Program-made: the position numbers and the translations under genes | NCBI GenBank assembly: GCA_910579335.1 | Contig: CAJTUQ010000019.1 | Location: forward strand, 1-23,543 | Source of the DNA: an uncultured Dorea sp. | GTDB lineage: Bacteria > Bacillota > Clostridia > Lachnospirales > Lachnospiraceae | Length of the DNA stretch: 23,543 nucleotides | Direction of reading: 5' to 3' | The notes under the pieces: model-generated | Seen by the model: the letters and a program-made list of their open reading frames with translations, nothing else | Told to the model about the DNA's origin: nothing | Database searches by the model: none | In this document: in pieces, positions 22,839 to 23,543 of the stretch | Position numbering within the stretch: position 1 is the first letter of the stretch | Layout: every line of letters starts with the position of its first letter

Positions 22839-22991
22839 TTATTTGTTCCGGAAGCTTATGTTTGAGTTTAATATTTCAAAAACCTCCCGGAGAGAGTTCT
22901 TGATACAGCCAAAGCAATGGCTTCGGCGTTTTTTCATATAAAATGATTTATAGCGCCTGCGGCGCCATTTTTTTATAAATCTTAATTTCAT
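22839..22991 (-). CDS. Possible small basic protein (50 residues), uncertain
   Basis: Between trmB and the thioredoxin-like gene a small minus-strand frame begins MKLRFIKKWRRRRYKSFY, contains CFGC and ends NSNISFRNK. GGAG lies 7 nt before its ATG, its stop is 15 bp before the thioredoxin start, and all three genes face the same way, so it could be a translated operon member. The same DNA forms two hairpins (22908-22927 and 22945-22981), so the frame may instead be a by-product of structured RNA. I do not recognise a family. A longer frame from 23033 would overlap trmB and lacks a ribosome binding site. Confidence 0.35.
   Translation of the reverse strand: MKLRFIKKWRRRRYKSFYMKKRRSHCFGCIKNSLREVFEILNSNISFRNK
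22908..22981. repeat. Two adjacent hairpins with T-runs on the plus strand
   Basis: Hairpin 1: GCCAAAGC (22908-22915) / GCTTCGGC (22920-22927), one mismatch, then T6 (22929-22934). Hairpin 2: GCGCC/GGCGC (22953-22965) inside an 8-bp perfect outer stem (22945-22952 / 22974-22981), with T7 at 22968-22974. Both look like plus-strand terminators, although no plus-strand gene precedes them nearby. Confidence 0.6.
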
Positions 22992-23023
22992 AAAAGCACT
23001 CCGGAAATCTTTATTCCTTACTA

Positions 23024-23543
23024 TTATATGCACGTGCGCCGGTTAGATTTACGCTCTGTAATTAATTTGCAGATAGGATTGCCGTACGAAGAAAACTTTT
23101 CTTCGTATTCGGTCATAATATTATTCTCATTCATAGCTTTGTCATGGTGCAGGTCGTAAGTAAGAGCGGTAATTTCCCATAGGCCGGACGACTCAAGCTG
23201 CTCTGCGGAAAAGTCGAAAAGCCTGCGGTTATCTGTCTTAAACTCTACTTGTCCGTCTGCGGCAAGTATACGGTCATATCGGGCAAAAAATTCCTTTGAA
23301 GTCAGCCGTCTTCCGGCGTGGCGCGCTTTTGGCCACGGGTCGGAAAAGTTGAGGTAGATGCGGGAAACCTCTCCGGGAGAGAAGATTTGGGGAAGCATGG
23401 CGGCATCGATGCAGAGGAAACGAATGTTTTCCGACACTGCATGATCCGGTTCATCGGACGTAAGCTTTTCTACGGCTCTTAGAAGAACGCTGGAATAACG
23501 TTCGATACCGACATAGTTTATCTGAGGATTTCGGGCGGCGAGG
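23024..23543 (-). CDS. trmB: tRNA (guanine-N7-)-methyltransferase, 5' end cut by window edge
   Basis: This S-adenosylmethionine-dependent enzyme methylates G46 of tRNA to m7G. The visible 172 codons start inside the protein with ARNPQINYVGIERYSSVLL (part of the SAM-binding core) and include IYLNFSDPWPKARHAGRRL, the signature TrmB tRNA/catalytic segment. EFKTDNRRLFDFS follows. The C-terminus ends with SSYGNPICKLI, as in full-length family members. About the first 45 residues lie outside the window. A GTG at 23437 is an internal valine, not the start, because the matching sequence continues in frame to the edge. Confidence 0.95.
   Translation of the reverse strand, partial: LAARNPQINYVGIERYSSVLLRAVEKLTSDEPDHAVSENIRFLCIDAAMLPQIFSPGEVSRIYLNFSDPWPKARHAGRRLTSKEFFARYDRILAADGQVEFKTDNRRLFDFSAEQLESSGLWEITALTYDLHHDKAMNENNIMTEYEEKFSSYGNPICKLITERKSNRRTCI

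Overview
The window looks like chromosome from a low-to-medium GC Gram-positive anaerobe of the Clostridia, most likely a Lachnospiraceae-type gut bacterium. This rests on strong AGGAGG ribosome binding sites, a small clostridial 2[4Fe-4S] ferredoxin, the gdpP-rplI-dnaB gene order, a DUF1002 secreted protein and lipobox-type binding proteins. Species cannot be read from the sequence. I see no phage, IS element, CRISPR array, tRNA or rRNA.

Region 1 (1-6670) is a sugar uptake and activation locus. A divergent AraC-type regulator is cut by the left edge. It is followed by a sugar-binding lipoprotein, an attenuator-like terminator, two ABC permeases (no ATPase gene), a second terminator-like hairpin, a sugar-phosphate nucleotidyltransferase, an N-acetylhexosamine 1-kinase (NahK/LnpB-like) and a GalE epimerase. 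GalE has Cys300 at the position of E. coli Tyr299, the residue that excludes N-acetylated sugars. Together these suggest import, 1-phosphorylation, nucleotidylation and epimerisation of N-acetylhexosamines (GalNAc/GlcNAc from mucin or milk-type glycans), using a nucleotidyltransferase rather than the GalT-type LnpC of bifidobacteria. No phosphorylase or glycosidase is present in the window.

Region 2 (6670-11360) holds gdpP/yybT (c-di-AMP phosphodiesterase), rplI and dnaB in one tight operon behind an extended -10 promoter. On the opposite strand are a 118-residue unknown protein whose end overlaps the end of dnaB, and a 56-residue ferredoxin.

Region 3 (11360-16225) carries an orphan ribose-type binding lipoprotein, an HD-domain protein, UDP-galactopyranose mutase (glf), a 369-bp spacer with little recognisable content, and a single-chain hemerythrin / middle domain / response-regulator receiver protein.

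Region 4 (16226-21035) is the str operon: rpsL, rpsG, fusA, tuf. It has its own promoter, a leader hairpin, an unusually long (307 bp) hairpin-rich rpsL-rpsG spacer, and a separate strong promoter before tuf.

Region 5 (21100-23543), all on the minus strand, contains a secreted DUF1002 protein with a duplicated aromatic helix motif and an acidic 24-residue tandem repeat, a thioredoxin-like protein, a possible small basic ORF overlapping two hairpins, and trmB cut by the right edge. Starts given here were chosen by Shine-Dalgarno spacing and sometimes differ from the longest open frame.
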